Below, piece after piece: positions 11,828 to 24,039 of a stretch of DNA of 55,000 bases (its first letter is position 1; every line of letters begins with the position of its first letter). Source of the stretch: Glandiceps talaboti (lineage: Eukaryota > Hemichordata > Enteropneusta > Spengelidae); contig NC_135558.1 of NCBI RefSeq assembly GCF_964340395.1, positions 15,406,000-15,460,999 of the forward strand. Reading direction: 5' to 3'. The notes under the pieces were generated by a model. It saw nothing but the letters and a program-made list of their open reading frames with translations. It did no database searches and had not been told where the DNA came from. Made by a program: the position numbers and the translations under genes.

Positions 11828-12397
11828 AAAGTTATTCAAAGGAAAGAAAAGGGGATTGCAACATTTTTCTCTCTCGTAAACTACGGTAAATAATGACATA
11901 GTTCATATTTGAACTTGGCAAAGGTATAACGTTCACAACAGTCCCTTACGTAGCTTATTATTTTATATACGTTTTCAGCTTCGATATTGACATGTTGGAA
12001 AATGGTTACCTTGGGTTGCTATGCAAACCTCTCCCAAACGGTGTAAAGTTCAAACATTTCTTCCAGTTTAAGTTATAACTGAAGTGTTTACGGTTCGGTC
12101 TTCATGCAGTTGCTCGTATAATTTTATTTGATCACTATAAATGCGGGCACGAAAAGAATTAGGACGTCTTCTATAACAGTCTGGCTTTGTGTTAAGTCGT
12201 ACCTTCTGACAAAATGCTGATAAACATGTTGATATTGAAAACAATATTTAGGACTAATGACAAGCAAATAAAAGTACACATACATTAAATTTCTCGTTTC
12301 TTTTTTTTATTTTGAGTCGCAAAACAACTTCTATCAACGAGAGTCACTATTCCGATATAAGGAACGATAATAAAAGACATTTATGAGAAACGAGGTT

Positions 12398-13503
12398 AAC
12401 GAATGCTAAATGGTAAGATTGTAAATAATCTCTTGCATTTACGATACCATATGTAAATGCGTCGTTGAATGCATTTTAAAGTATTTTGATTATTGAATTA
12501 ATACTCCGAGTGTTTGATTGGTAGTTGAAAGTTCAGGGATCATTTGAAGTGACACAAGCTGAGTATAAGATATTTGACTCGAGTATTATACTTATATTTA
12601 TACATTATATGAACTAGTGAATTAGACTTTCTCGAGTCCAATGACTTTAATTAACCGTTCTATATGAATAAAATATTTATTTTTACACAAGTGTGTTCTT
12701 TTATTTGAAAATACGAGTAACTTGTCCAAAACCTACCAAAACTTTACAAAACTAAAACTGAATAACAATCTCAAAATACTTGAAAGAATCCCCAAGGGAC
12801 TGGTACCAGTCCATAGTGCAATGTTTAAAGTCGTTGAGAAAAAGTCTTTGACGGTAATGAAATCTTCGACAATCATCGAATCGTTTAGTTATGTATTTCC
12901 CAAAATACCAAATTTAAGTTCTGCCAATACCAAGTGATGGTTAAATATGCTTCAGTAATCAGAATACAACAAACATCCGGGCCAAGAAAAATTACGCCCC
13001 CAAATCGTATAAATTTACCTTGTGCCTCTTTCGTTTAATAATTATTTTTTTTTTAGAATTTTGCCATGGTGTCGAGGATGAAATCACGAATATCAATTAT
13101 ATTGATGGATATCATAGATGAGCAGTATTCATGACTTCTCCCTTCACATTTTTCTTTTGTTTATTGTCCATTTCAGATTGAAATGTCTAGAAGACAGACT
13201 ACAACTGAAGAATACAATATATCCCAAATCATATACCATGAGGAGACATCGCGATCGACCAGTTAATCTTCCAACTTTTAACACCACTAATAGCTAGAAG
13301 AGTCTGAAATAAGTAATATCTCTCTCTTGCATGCCGCCTACTGCATCATTTTCATCATGGTTACGTTCCACAAGACAACATTTTCATACTTACACGATTG
13401 TTATTATTGTAACACTGCGTGCTTTTTTTCTAACAAAATTTGAGTACATAGCTTACATTGCAAACGTATTGTGACTGTGTTTGTATTTGTTTCATCATAT
13501 GTA
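12398..13503. repeat. Local duplication, copy B
   Basis: Partner of 8747-9966, same orientation, about 3.6 kb away. It lacks the two micro-insertions of copy A, and its right end runs into a TC microsatellite. Confidence 0.85.
13177..13302 (+). CDS. Candidate terminal coding exon in duplication copy B
   Basis: Counterpart of 9641-9766 with the same TTTCAG acceptor. The first frame reads through copy A's TGA (CGA here) to TAA at 13266, adding four residues. The second frame ends at TAG in the same place as copy A's TAA. The mutated AACAAA downstream suggests decay. Confidence 0.25.
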
Positions 13504-13509
13504 CGTTCG

Positions 13510-13633
<124 letters not shown>

Positions 13634-14022
13634 AGTACTATATAAAAACTAACATTATTCAGTGATATGCACTGCTATAGATGTAAACAAAATGAATGAC
13701 TCTTCTAGTGCAACAAAGGTTTAGTAGTAAACCCACGTTGGTAACATGGATATTTTCATATAAATAAATGCAGGTCGACGGTTTTGTGTACAAAGGGCGT
13801 AACTTCCATTCTTTACAAAGAATAATTACGTTGAATGGGTGGAGGGTCTGTGTTTATATCAATGAGACGTCTTTCCAGACTTTTGAACTGTTCGTTGGGA
13901 AGTGTTCGCTGTTTTCAGTGGTCCATTAAGACATGTTTACTGTATGGATCTTGGGCCATTCAGTTAGTACCAGACGCCGAGCTAGTAATGCCATATATAT
14001 GTACATGCCTTTGAAATACAGC

Positions 14023-14078
<56 letters not shown>

Positions 14079-14172
14079 TACATACATACATACACACATA
14101 CACACATATACACACATACATACATACATACATACATACATACATACATACATACAGACAGACAGACATACA

Positions 14173-14202
<30 letters not shown>
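14023..14202. repeat. (AC)n / (ATAC)n / (AGAC)n microsatellite
   Basis: The AC run passes into ATAC and ACAG repeats and abuts a hairpin element. Confidence 0.95.
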
Positions 14203-14204
<2 letters not shown>

Positions 14205-14205
14205 A

Positions 14206-14279
14206 AGGTTACAGCCCGCTTCTGAATGACAAATAAGGGCGTAGCCCACATTTGTCACTCAGAAGAGGGCTGTAACCTG
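14206..14279. repeat. Hairpin element next to microsatellite
   Basis: AGGTTACAGCCCGCTTCTGA pairs with TCAGAAGAGGGCTGTAACCT; the inner arms GACAAATAAGGGC / CCCACATTTGTC also pair. It looks like a small palindromic MITE. Confidence 0.7.
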
Positions 14280-14548
14280 TTTATACCATCTAGTAAGAAG
14301 GCTTAAAACACATTGAGGGGCAAACTTAAAAAGTGCGTTTTTTTCAGCAAGTTTTACTTATAGACACTAATTACACTAATCCGAAAGTACATAACGTAAG
14401 CCACACCTTCCATAACACCAAAACACGATAATCTAAAATTCTATCTACGTAGAGTTGAGGACTTAGAGAAATGAACTTGATATATTTCTTACAAAACTGT
14501 TGTTCTTTCAGTCCAAACCCAAACCCAAACTTTGGTTAGGGATTTCCC

Positions 14549-14650
14549 TCACCTTGCAGACTCCAAGTCATTGCTGGTGAAAGCTGAGTAGACAATTTGT
14601 TTGAGGATAAAGAAACTGACAAGAGGAAACGCAGAAATGTGTAAAGTCAT
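14549..14650. repeat. Interspersed repeat shared with 19246-19370
   Basis: Both copies contain TTGCAGACTCCAAG, TTTGCTGGTGA and TTTGTTTGAGGATA in order, then GAAAC and CAGAAATG. No function recognised. Confidence 0.6.
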
Positions 14651-15289
14651 TACATTTTTAAATTTACGCTTGGTTATATATTCGCCATATTTCAAAGACA
14701 TTTAATTTGAACACCATATATATTATATTTGTTGTCTGGTTTTCACGATAGCTTATACTACCAAACCAGAAAGACTAATGTATTTTCGGAAAATTTAAAT
14801 TTCTTAGGACATATGATTATTTGGAAGGTTCAAACGATGACGTTCATGGAAGGGGCTGAATTAGTGAATGAGGGTAAAGAAAAGTATGCATTCGACTTTT
14901 TTGCCTCTTGATTTGGTTTGTTTTTTGAACATCGAATAAAAAAGTTGTGCATGAGCCTACATCCCGTTCTAGTCACTCCCCAGTGTTGTTAGCATAGAGA
15001 GTATATACGAAACATTATATTTAACATTTCAATGATACAGGTCCTGAAATTGTATACAGATAGTAAAGTGATATTTCATTTACCCATGTATATTTGTTTG
15101 TTTACGGTTCCAGGGCTCCCTATGCTTGTAGTCCATATAGCTGATTTAGAAATGTGGAGAGAACAGATGCAAAACCTAGATATTTAAAGTGTTTGTAGAA
15201 CCAGTACTGAAGGACATTTTGCAAGAGATTGCAAAGAGAAGGCAATAGAAGGCAATACATTTCAAATTCCGGAAAACTGTGTTGTAGCT

Positions 15290-15920
15290 TAATGACCGGG
15301 CAGTGAGGATGTTCGCGCCCTGTATCCAAGTGTAGCGAGGGCGGAGGTCATCGCAGCCTGCAAACAAGCACTCCATAACCGCAAAGCACAAATACCACCA
15401 CCAACGAATGATATAATGGAAACCATGGCTCTAGTACTAGAAAACAAATATTTTCGAATTCTCGAGAGAACACTCATACAAACACAAGGCACAGCAATCG
15501 CCTTAAAACTTGGCATGAACTATACATGTGTATTCATGGGTGAATGGGATAAAGAACTTCTCAACAAATCCCCGAAGAAAACCATTACACAGGTACAGAT
15601 GCGTAAATGACGTATGGACACACAATACAAGATCTGAACAACTTCAGCGAAATAGCCAACTCAATACATCCACAGATACAAATAGAACCCCTGTATTCAA
15701 CAAGAACAATAGTTCCGCAATGTCAACATAACAATACAAAACGGAAATAATCACACCAGCGAATACGGCAAACCTACGGACAGATACTTGCACTCAGAAT
15801 CAGATCATCACAGTAGTGTAAACAAGCCAATATTATACGGACTCGCAATAATGGCAAAAACAATATGTTCAAACACCGATGAATATACTATATTAAAAAA
15901 CAGAGCGAAATCAAGAGCCG
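15290..15920 (+). pseudogene. Degraded Penelope-like (PLE) reverse transcriptase
   Basis: Frame 1 reads DVRALYPSV (RT motif A) and, about 55 residues on, QGTAIALKLGMNYTCVFMGE. The latter matches the QGTAMGTKMAPSYANIFMG block typical of Penelope-like RTs. A frame change then gives RCVNDVW in place of RYIDDIW (motif C, catalytic YxDD damaged). Another gives PTDRYLH...SVNKPILYGLA...ICSNTDEY, the conserved thumb region. Frameshifts and stops show it is dead. Family assignment is from motif recall; some other RT clades share parts of these motifs. Confidence 0.7.
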
Positions 15921-17239
15921 TATGAGGAAGAAGGGATAAAAAGACAGAAACACAGAACAACAATGGAGAAAGTAGACAAAATCAACAGACAAGATCTACA
16001 ACATCAAAGAAAGGAACTAACCAACACGCATGATTGAAGAGTAATCCCCCCTCCACCAACATACACCAACGCACTGCCCGAGGTACCACAGATCTTGGAA
16101 AAAAAACCACCTTACATCCTAGATATGCAGACTGACCGTACGACAGACAAACAGGAAGGCGGGAAGGCGGGCAGGCAGGCAGGCAGGCAGAAAGGTTGGC
16201 TGCTTCTTCATGCAACTGTCTATAACTTTCTATAACATGGGTCCAATATTGTTCTGTCTGTATCTGCTTGTGTATCTCTTTGAACTGTAAAACGTACATT
16301 TGTTGTTTTTGTCTCCCTCAAGACCTATCTTTTTCTACCAACTTCTCACATTGTGATCGATTTTCTTGAATTTCTATGATTGATGATCAAGGCTTTTAAG
16401 ACGTAAGTTTGTTGTTTATCCCAATTACTAAGACTAAATATTTAGATTGAGTACATTACCCAAGGGGTTACACAGGAAGTCTTTCTCGTTGTTTGGAAAC
16501 AAATGTGTAGAATCTATCACAATCGAATACTGATATGCACATATTGACGTAAAATGACCCCCGCCGATGATATACTTCCGTATTGCGTTCAGTATACATA
16601 AATTAATGAAGTCAGAGGGAATCTTAGCATCAATACTAAGCTTTTTAAAACATTCAGGTGAGAATTTAATGGTAATATTGTGGAGTCATACGGTGTTCTT
16701 TTCTTACAATCACTACCTTTTCAAGATAGTAACATTCTCTCTGGGTTGTATTATATCTTGACACGAGCCCTACATTTCATGATTTAGCTGCCAAAAACTA
16801 TTTTCTAAACTATGGGTTTCCCTCGAGATCCGATTTATAAAACGTGACAATCTGCAGTTATTGAAGGCTACCTAAGTGAAACAAGACAATGATCCATCTT
16901 TTCTTGCTGTCCATTTTCCCTAACCCATTTGAGATATATTATACTCTTGAATTGTAGAAGGGATTCCGGAGCTTTCCTCCTGAAATGTGAATTTATAGAA
17001 AGAGAAGAAAACAAGTATGAGTAAAATATAAATAACCTTAAATTACAAATTATGGTAGATACACGACATAGTGAAAGGGTGTGCAGATTTAAATATGAAG
17101 GTATTAATACATTTGAAATGTATCAATGTACTATTTACAAAGATACAACGTTCTAATGATATACGAGCATAGGGCCTAGAAAGAATTGCATACGTTGATA
17201 ATGAATATAGCTACAATGACAAAATACTGCAAGCAAAAG

Positions 17240-17600
17240 ATATATCCCTAAGTTGTCAAAGTTGTTTTTCTTTAGTCACGAAAGAACTATGGAACTCTCT
17301 AACCGACAAACCTAAGGGCATTGATAATGTGGAACATTTTAAATGTGAGCTGAAAACACACCTTTTTAAACAACATTATGGACTGTTATGTTTTTAATGA
17401 AGTTATTTTAATTATAGTATCTTTGTAGTTTTATCAGGTCTTTTATGTATGTTTATTTCATGAGTTTACGTTTATGTACTTAGTTTTATTTCATTTTCCA
17501 ACCAATGCTTTTTTTCTTTAATTTTAAACTGTAATTGTTCAGCGCTTTTGAATATTTGTTTTAAAATAGAAAGGGTGCTATAGAAAAGATGATTTAGTGT
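17240..17600 (+). pseudogene. 3' remnant of a LINE retrotransposon
   Basis: Codons to the TAA at 17395-17397 read ELWNSLTDKPKGIDNVEHF then KCELKTHLFKQHYG, the usual C-terminal RT tail (LWNSLP...FKxxLKTxLF) of CR1/L2-type LINEs. Downstream, 17540-17590 has GCGCTTTTGAATATT...AAAGGGTGCTATAGAAAAG, the typical 3' end with GCGCTATATAAA-like bases. It is 5' truncated. Confidence 0.65.
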
Positions 17601-18700
17601 AATTTTCTTTCCTAGACAACGTGTTTTCAGAATTTCGTTGTCGGATTTTCATATGTTACAAATGGGGCATAAAATAAATTAGGCAGAGCTGGCTAAGCAT
17701 TGATTTGTTACTTTCCTTCTTTTCCTTTACAGACGCCACCTTGATTTGTTGGGTGTAGGCGGAAGACCCTTAGTGGCAGATATTATTTGCATTATATTAC
17801 GGCAACAACAGCTTTGCTTTATTCATTGATGATTTTATCATCCAGTCATTTGAATATTTATATATGATTTATGTTTACAACAATTTAACATTAGAATAAA
17901 GATTGGTTTCACTTTAGAAGGGAGCGAGCTGAAGGAAACAGCTCAATCTGCTTCCTGGCTACTTCTAAAATGATCCAAGTTAACCATGGACATTGTGTGA
18001 TGATGTCTGCTAGCTAATTTTATACAGTTCAAGTTATCCCGTGTACAAGTGGAGATGTGATCTAGTGATTCTGGTATAATAGTTACGTGAACTGCCAGCT
18101 AGGAGAGGAGATCAAAGAGTAACACCGATGGAGAATCAACGTTAACATTAGATGTTGATCCAATTTGTTACAATAGTTTTAGATGTGATTTCATAATTTG
18201 TCCAGAAGATCGCTGTTCAAACGAGGTCACCTTAACTTCCGGGTCAAATCATCTGTTTTCTACCGAAAATATTTATGACGCAGGACGATTCTCACAACAA
18301 ATTCCAGAGCTTATTCTCCAACACGATACGATTGAAGTGATCTTTAATTCTCTTGATCAACATTATCTTTGGCAAAATATGTCTGTCATGCAAAGAGTCT
18401 GGCCATGGCGATTTCAAACATTCTATTTTATTCTGTCACAGTGAGTTTCTATATTGGCAAGACCAACAAAGAAATCGACGATGCGGGCGCTCTTGTGTAG
18501 CATGTAGGGCATGCCAATAAAAATCGTTCCCTCAACGACGAATGATTTTTGGTATTACCATTCGTATTAATTTAACTCTTTTCCACCACATACCATTCTT
18601 ATCTTTTATGTTAAAAAGATACCCAACACCACCCCAGCTGTGTGGTGTAGTTAGAACGTAAACAGTTGTTTAAGCAGTAAAATCGTCATGGTATTCGATC
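17600..18700. other. Gene-free stretch
   Basis: Nothing recognised on either strand. Confidence 0.4.
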
Positions 18701-18717
18701 GTGGCAAACAATTACTA

Positions 18718-18815
18718 TGTTGTTTGTTTGTTTGTTTGTTTGTTTGTTTGTTTGTTTGTTTGTTTATGTGTGTGTGTGTGTTTGTTTGTTTGTTTGTTTG
18801 TTTGTTTTGTTTTGT
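18718..18815. repeat. (GTTT)n microsatellite
   Basis: GTTT units with a central GTGTGTGT block. Confidence 0.95.
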
Positions 18816-19061
18816 TTTTAGGGTACCACTTTAGTTCTCACACTACAAAAAGGATTTTACTTTTAATGATATCTATTTTGTTCCCAAAAATGCAAATATT
18901 GCCATCGAATAGAGAAATGAAAAAATGTGTAACAACAGTCCATGCATGGCACTAAAATGAATTAAAGTGTCCATCAAAAGACAAGTCACATACTACTAAA
19001 TACTGAAATTGAATGTGCTGTCTGAAACAACTATCAATTTTGGCCAATTAAGTTAGAAGGG

Positions 19062-19072
19062 GTGTATGTGTG

Positions 19073-19103
<31 letters not shown>

Positions 19104-19107
19104 TTGC

Positions 19108-19152
<45 letters not shown>
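19062..19152. repeat. (TG)n / (TGCG)n microsatellite
   Basis: TG run interrupted by GCGTGCGTGCTTGCG units. Confidence 0.95.
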
Positions 19153-19155
<3 letters not shown>

Positions 19156-19245
19156 AGGGGGGGGGGTGTTGAGGTCAAAGTAATGGAATGTAGTCTTTTT
19201 TATCCTACACTGAACTATTGAAATCTCCGCTAGTCCATTTCTCTC

Positions 19246-19370
19246 TTCTTGCAGACTCCAAGAGTTTTGCTGGTGACAGAGAAGACCACGGATTAATTTG
19301 TTTGAGGATAGAGCGATTGACAGAAGGAAACAACTATTTTTCCAGAAATGAAATAATTGTGTACATTCAT
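19246..19370. repeat. Interspersed repeat shared with 14549-14650
   Basis: Second copy, same orientation, lying about 145 bp before GGCCAG-family copy 2. Confidence 0.6.
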
Positions 19371-20404
19371 TCATTATTGAAAAGCTCAATCTTGGACTAA
19401 TATAATATATAAGCATATATAAGTCCCAGGCTCTGTCTAGTATTTTGGTCTTATTTCCCCCGAATCTGACAATGAAAAAAACGAAGTAGACGGAACCACT
19501 TGGCTTGCCCCTAGGCCAGAAAAAAAAGCTGTTCAACGGGCCCTACCTACCCATATTTTTGGCATTTCAATTTTTTTTTGGTGATGGGCAAAATATCCTC
19601 ATGCTGGCTTTGCATGTCAGTGAAATGCACACTTTGTTTCAAAATTAAGGGAATTTCTTTATATTTTCTGAATAGTACATGGAACAATATACATTTGAGT
19701 CAATTCCAAATTATGTACTATCAGTGGTTTACTTGGCTCTGATGATGCATACAAGCATGAATTGAGATAAAATTAAACTGTTGCATATCCAATATTCACT
19801 AAACGAAATGAGCAAACTTTATGACCATGGGAAGGGCAGTCATTGGGCCATCAAAAGTCTGATAGTCTGAAAGTCTTCAAATGTTTTACTCTTTCTTTAT
19901 TCATGATTTTTTGGGAATCAAATTAAAGTTCAGGAGAAGTCATTTACCACATCTGCAAAATATATTTCAGCTTTGGCACAACAAAATACACTTCATAGCC
20001 AGATAAAATGTACTGCATGTGATAATTGTTTCTCAATTCTGGTATTTTAAAACCACATTCAAGCTTTGTAAGACTTTAAATTATGTTTTTTGTTTGATAT
20101 TTTATGCCTCTAAATGGCCTCCTGTATTGTCTTATTTTCAAAAAAGTTTGCATTTTTGAGGATGTATCCTTCCAATCAGTAGCAATCACGGTAATAATTG
20201 TCTTTCTCCCAAAACAAGATGGAAGGTGGCTGACTAAGTACCTCCCTTCATAGGTCAGAGCTAATTATGAGACATCTCCTTACAAGTATCCATGTGAAAT
20301 GCACATCCTTTGTCAAGTAATATCATTTGGACTGTTATTGTAGTTGATTATCACTTATTTTTAATGCATCATTGTACCTGTGCTACCATATATAATTTTT
20401 TATA

Positions 20405-20795
20405 ATATACCTAGTGATAATGCTGTGCCATGATTCGCTAGAATCGGTCACGTGATAAGGAAATAGAATGACTATTTCCCTAGGGAAATAGTTCCATCAA
20501 CTTTTACATGGTCACGTGACCACCGCGCATTCACAGCAAATGGCAGCTTCTGACGATGTTGTATGCCACCGCGAGTTCACAGCATGGGGTATATTATAAA
20601 ACACATATTGCCTGTCCTATATTCGGGCTATAGCACCCGTTCATTACCCCCTCGTGACTGTGAGTTACCAGAATCACATGCTATTTCCCTCGGCCTTTGG
20701 CCTCGGGAAATAGCATGTGATTCTGGTAACTCACAGTCCCTCGGGTGTAATAAACGGGTGCTATAGCCCTCATGGCCAGGCAATATGTGTTCAAT
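20405..20795. mobile_element. Palindromic element nested in copy 2
   Basis: It is absent from copy 1, where ACCATATATGC joins TCTCCACTGTAGTG directly. The core 20600-20790 is a near-perfect hairpin with about 92-bp arms centred on CTCGGCCTTTGGCCTCGGG near 20695. A second palindrome, ACTATTTCCCTAGGGAAATAGT, lies at about 20471-20492, flanked by GGTCACGTGA words. Confidence 0.75.
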
Positions 20796-20986
20796 ATCTC
20801 CTCTATAGTGTAGGTGACAGAAGGAGTGGCTAAAATAATTCTGGAGTTTCATTTAGCGGGTCTAAACATATTTTGAGAGGAGCTACAAAATTTTTAGAGA
20901 GATAAAATCAAAATGAATGAATAAGTACAATTTGAACTCAACTTCAAATGTTTTGCCATCATTACATGAGGTTTGTTTTTACATCC

Positions 20987-20990
<4 letters not shown>

Positions 20991-21020
<30 letters not shown>
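20991..21020. repeat. Poly(A) run
   Basis: About 30 A inside GGCCAG-family copy 2; copy 1 has only a short A-run here, so it is an expansion rather than a retroposon tail. Confidence 0.9.
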
Positions 21021-21022
<2 letters not shown>

Positions 21023-21432
21023 GACCTACCTCCCAATGTGTCGGGTTATGTTGCCCGTTGAACAGATTGTTTTTTCTGGCCCTTACACTTTATACAGTTA
21101 AATTGTGTGTGGTACTTCTTAGTTTAGAGCCCTCAACGGTTAGTTCATATGATTGCTGTCACAAATCACAATTTGTCAGGCCAAATCATATTGCATGTAC
21201 TATGGCTTTTGTTGTTGTTGTTTTTTGGCCAAAGTATCCATTATAGAACTTTCATGGTTTGTATAAGCTTGTATCGGCATTCGGTGTATCAGAGATAATA
21301 CATCTATTGGAGACGCGGTGGGTTTGTTTATGGACATTAACTTTTTAATCATACACAGACACACACAAACTAGACCAAACATACAGCGAGACGCACGCAC
21401 TGACAGTACAGAGAGACGGACATACACACACT

Positions 21433-21435
21433 CAC

Positions 21436-21470
<35 letters not shown>

Positions 21471-21490
21471 CCACCACCACCACCACCCCC
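21433..21490. repeat. (CAT)n / (CAC)n trinucleotide array
   Basis: CAT repeats pass into CAC repeats. Confidence 0.95.
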
Positions 21491-23990
21491 TCTGTCTGCC
21501 TGCCTGTCTGGAATAATTTCATTATACCCAAATAATATAATTTGTGAAAATCAGGGACAACTAATGCTGAATTTTGACTCAATTTAGGCACAGCAGAGCG
21601 AGTGACGTTGTCGTGACTTAGAATGATCAGAATGATAAATTCTGTATTAGACATTCCCGTACAAAAATGCCTTTATTAAACTTGAAAGTTATTGTTCAAA
21701 TGAAATAACTAATTTGTAATACTCTGTCTAGACTTGATTTTTATTTTTATAGAACCACTGTGTTATTAAATACAAAGAATCGAACAGGACTTCTGTGGTA
21801 CTGCCATCCAAATTGTCATCAAAAAGGACAAGTTTATTGTAATTGTAATCAGTGTGTGAGGGAAAAATGTTATAACACCAACAATCTATCCTAAGAAAGC
21901 TGACGGTATTAAAGGTACAACACGGGTTTATCACTGCGTCATCTCAGTGGTTGAGCTCCCAATCCCAATTTTAGGGGCAATTCCACTGCAAGAACAAAAC
22001 CAAAACGTTTGCCATGTTCTAAATCCAAAAAGAATATCTAGGTAAAGATAGTATCACATGTAAAGCAAATTTTTAAGCTGAGCTTATTGCAGAAGTAAAC
22101 TGATAAGGACATGAACCGTTGACATGTTGCCCAGTACTTTGCTGACTAATGGGTATATTCATAATAATTACTCCATCATAAACTATATGTACCACAACAA
22201 TTACAAATGCATCAAATAGTATATTTTCGAAAATGTGCTTTTGTATACTAACATATACTCCACTGCTGTTTATGGCATAAATTAACAGAATATGTAAAAT
22301 ATTTGTATGTTGTTTAAATGTTTACTCTGAATATATCTGCCGTAAGACATATATGTTGACCTGTAAGTAAGTCTGTACTTTTATGTTTTGAATACTAACT
22401 ACGATTCTATGCATATATGCAATATAATATAGCAGTCTTCGTCGTCGCTATGAGTCATACTAAAATATACTCAATACAAGTTACCCTAAACACGATCATA
22501 GTCAACTGATTTCTATGTGGAATCAAAATATAGTTTCCCGCATACAAAAATGTTCTATCTCAAATGTGAGAGATAATGTTCTTGATTTAAATTTTATGGT
22601 ATGTTTGTACACATGTTCCATGTTCCCGTATTGTATACTATAAAACGTTCACTGCAGAAAGCATAATTTTCGTCACATTTTGTCTTTTTTTCAAGACCCG
22701 AATATTGTGAATCACACTAGAGCTACCAAAATTCGATTACCTACTTTCACAGTTTGTCCATGAACAGAACTAGAGTGTTTAAAACGGTTACTTTTCTCGG
22801 ATAAAGTAAAATACACTTAATACCAGATTATTATACGAATAATATGATCAATCGACCGGCTTCTCATGCATGAGCAATTAATGAAACTTCTCTTATTAAA
22901 TTGTGGCATTCTTAACTGGGTCACATGGGTAGCTATAACTTCGTTTCAATTACAAGCATAAAATATACTACAAAACTATAGTTGGTTTAGGACGTCAATA
23001 GGGCCAAAATATGTTTTTGCGTCTTCTCATCGTTACGCCAGGGTCTTCTGTTAACAAGTTGTAGACAGATCTGACAGCAGGCATATAAAGTGATACACTG
23101 TATCAATCGTTATTTCGAAATTGCCACGTTGGATGTCAACATGATACAGCCGTTACAGAATTTATCTTGCATTTTCTTCCCTTTGAAGTTGAAGTTTATT
23201 TTTACCGACAAGCTTGCAACTTATTAATAATTATTTTTTACTAATAAGTATACTCCATTCTCCATGTTTGTCGAAGGAGTGTTGTAAATACAATGTATTA
23301 TAATTATTATTATTAATATCAAAACCTGATGTATGTTGTATACTGATAACCTACTGTATATAGTAGAAATTGTGACGCTATCAAAAAACCCAAAACCTGC
23401 CTCTGGTAATCTGTTGTCCAGGGCGAGGCAAATCTTAAGATAAGTTCGTCGATGGCTGTATGTGGAAGTTGTATTAGTAATAAGTGTTCATAATTTTATT
23501 AAGATATGTTATTCATTTGAATATCATTTGCTGTCATAGGCTGTAATCTGTTTTGTTCATTACAAAATTATTGCGAAGATACAAAACACATCGTTTGGCC
23601 ACATTGACTTTCTAAACCAACTATATTTTCGTAATAATCTATACACAACCAACAAATTTTCTCTGCAAGTCTCTCTTAATACTATATGCAATGCTAAGCA
23701 TACTATCATAACTTTTTCTTTGAATGTTTTTATTGGGTTTTGTCGAGGATTGGGTTTCTATTCATGGGCTCTCCAATAGGCTGACGTCTTTGGGAACTTG
23801 TAAAACGATTCAAATCGATAATAGTTGTCAGTAATTGAGTTGTTCTTCGAAAGAGAAACTCTGCTATCACTTTTCGTATATGTACTGTAGAAATGTGCTC
23901 TCACAAAGCTGTGTAAACTAATAGGCAGAAAACCATATCACTTTATGAAACCAAAATCTGGTATTCAATGATGCGCATCTTTTAGCCAAC
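21490..23990. other. Gene-free stretch downstream of TRAF A
   Basis: AT-rich. Apart from the likely TRAF A 3' UTR (about 23700-24039) I see no features. Confidence 0.4.
23729..23734 (-). promoter_or_regulatory. Candidate poly(A) signal of TRAF gene A
   Basis: AATAAA on the minus strand about 305 nt after the stop. Another lies at 23495-23500. The distance resembles that in gene B. Confidence 0.3.
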
Positions 23991-24039
23991 ACCAGTATGT
24001 TGCCCAACCTCCGGCGCGTGAAGCCAAGATGCATGGAGG

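Larger units (their letters stand above)
19514..21081. mobile_element. GGCCAG-ended repeat family, copy 2 with nested insertion
   Basis: Full-length partner of 3869-4843. The ends GGCCAGAAAAAA and TTTTTTCTGGCC are inverted, each next to CTGTTCAACGGGC-like sequence. It is longer than copy 1 mainly because a palindromic element sits inside at about 20405-20795 and because of extra internal bases near 20160-20350. Confidence 0.7.

Noticed and set aside
11484-11879. Cys/Leu/Ser-rich frames of up to 131 codons
   Set aside because: They are translations of the (TCTG)n array; periodic repeats stay open in several frames.
13171-13505. CRISPR-like or satellite interpretation of tandem units
   Set aside because: Eukaryotic context; repeated blocks are a two-copy local duplication and microsatellites without spacers.
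13926-14258. Tyr/Val/Cys/Met-repeat frames on both strands
   Set aside because: Products of the AC/ATAC microsatellite.
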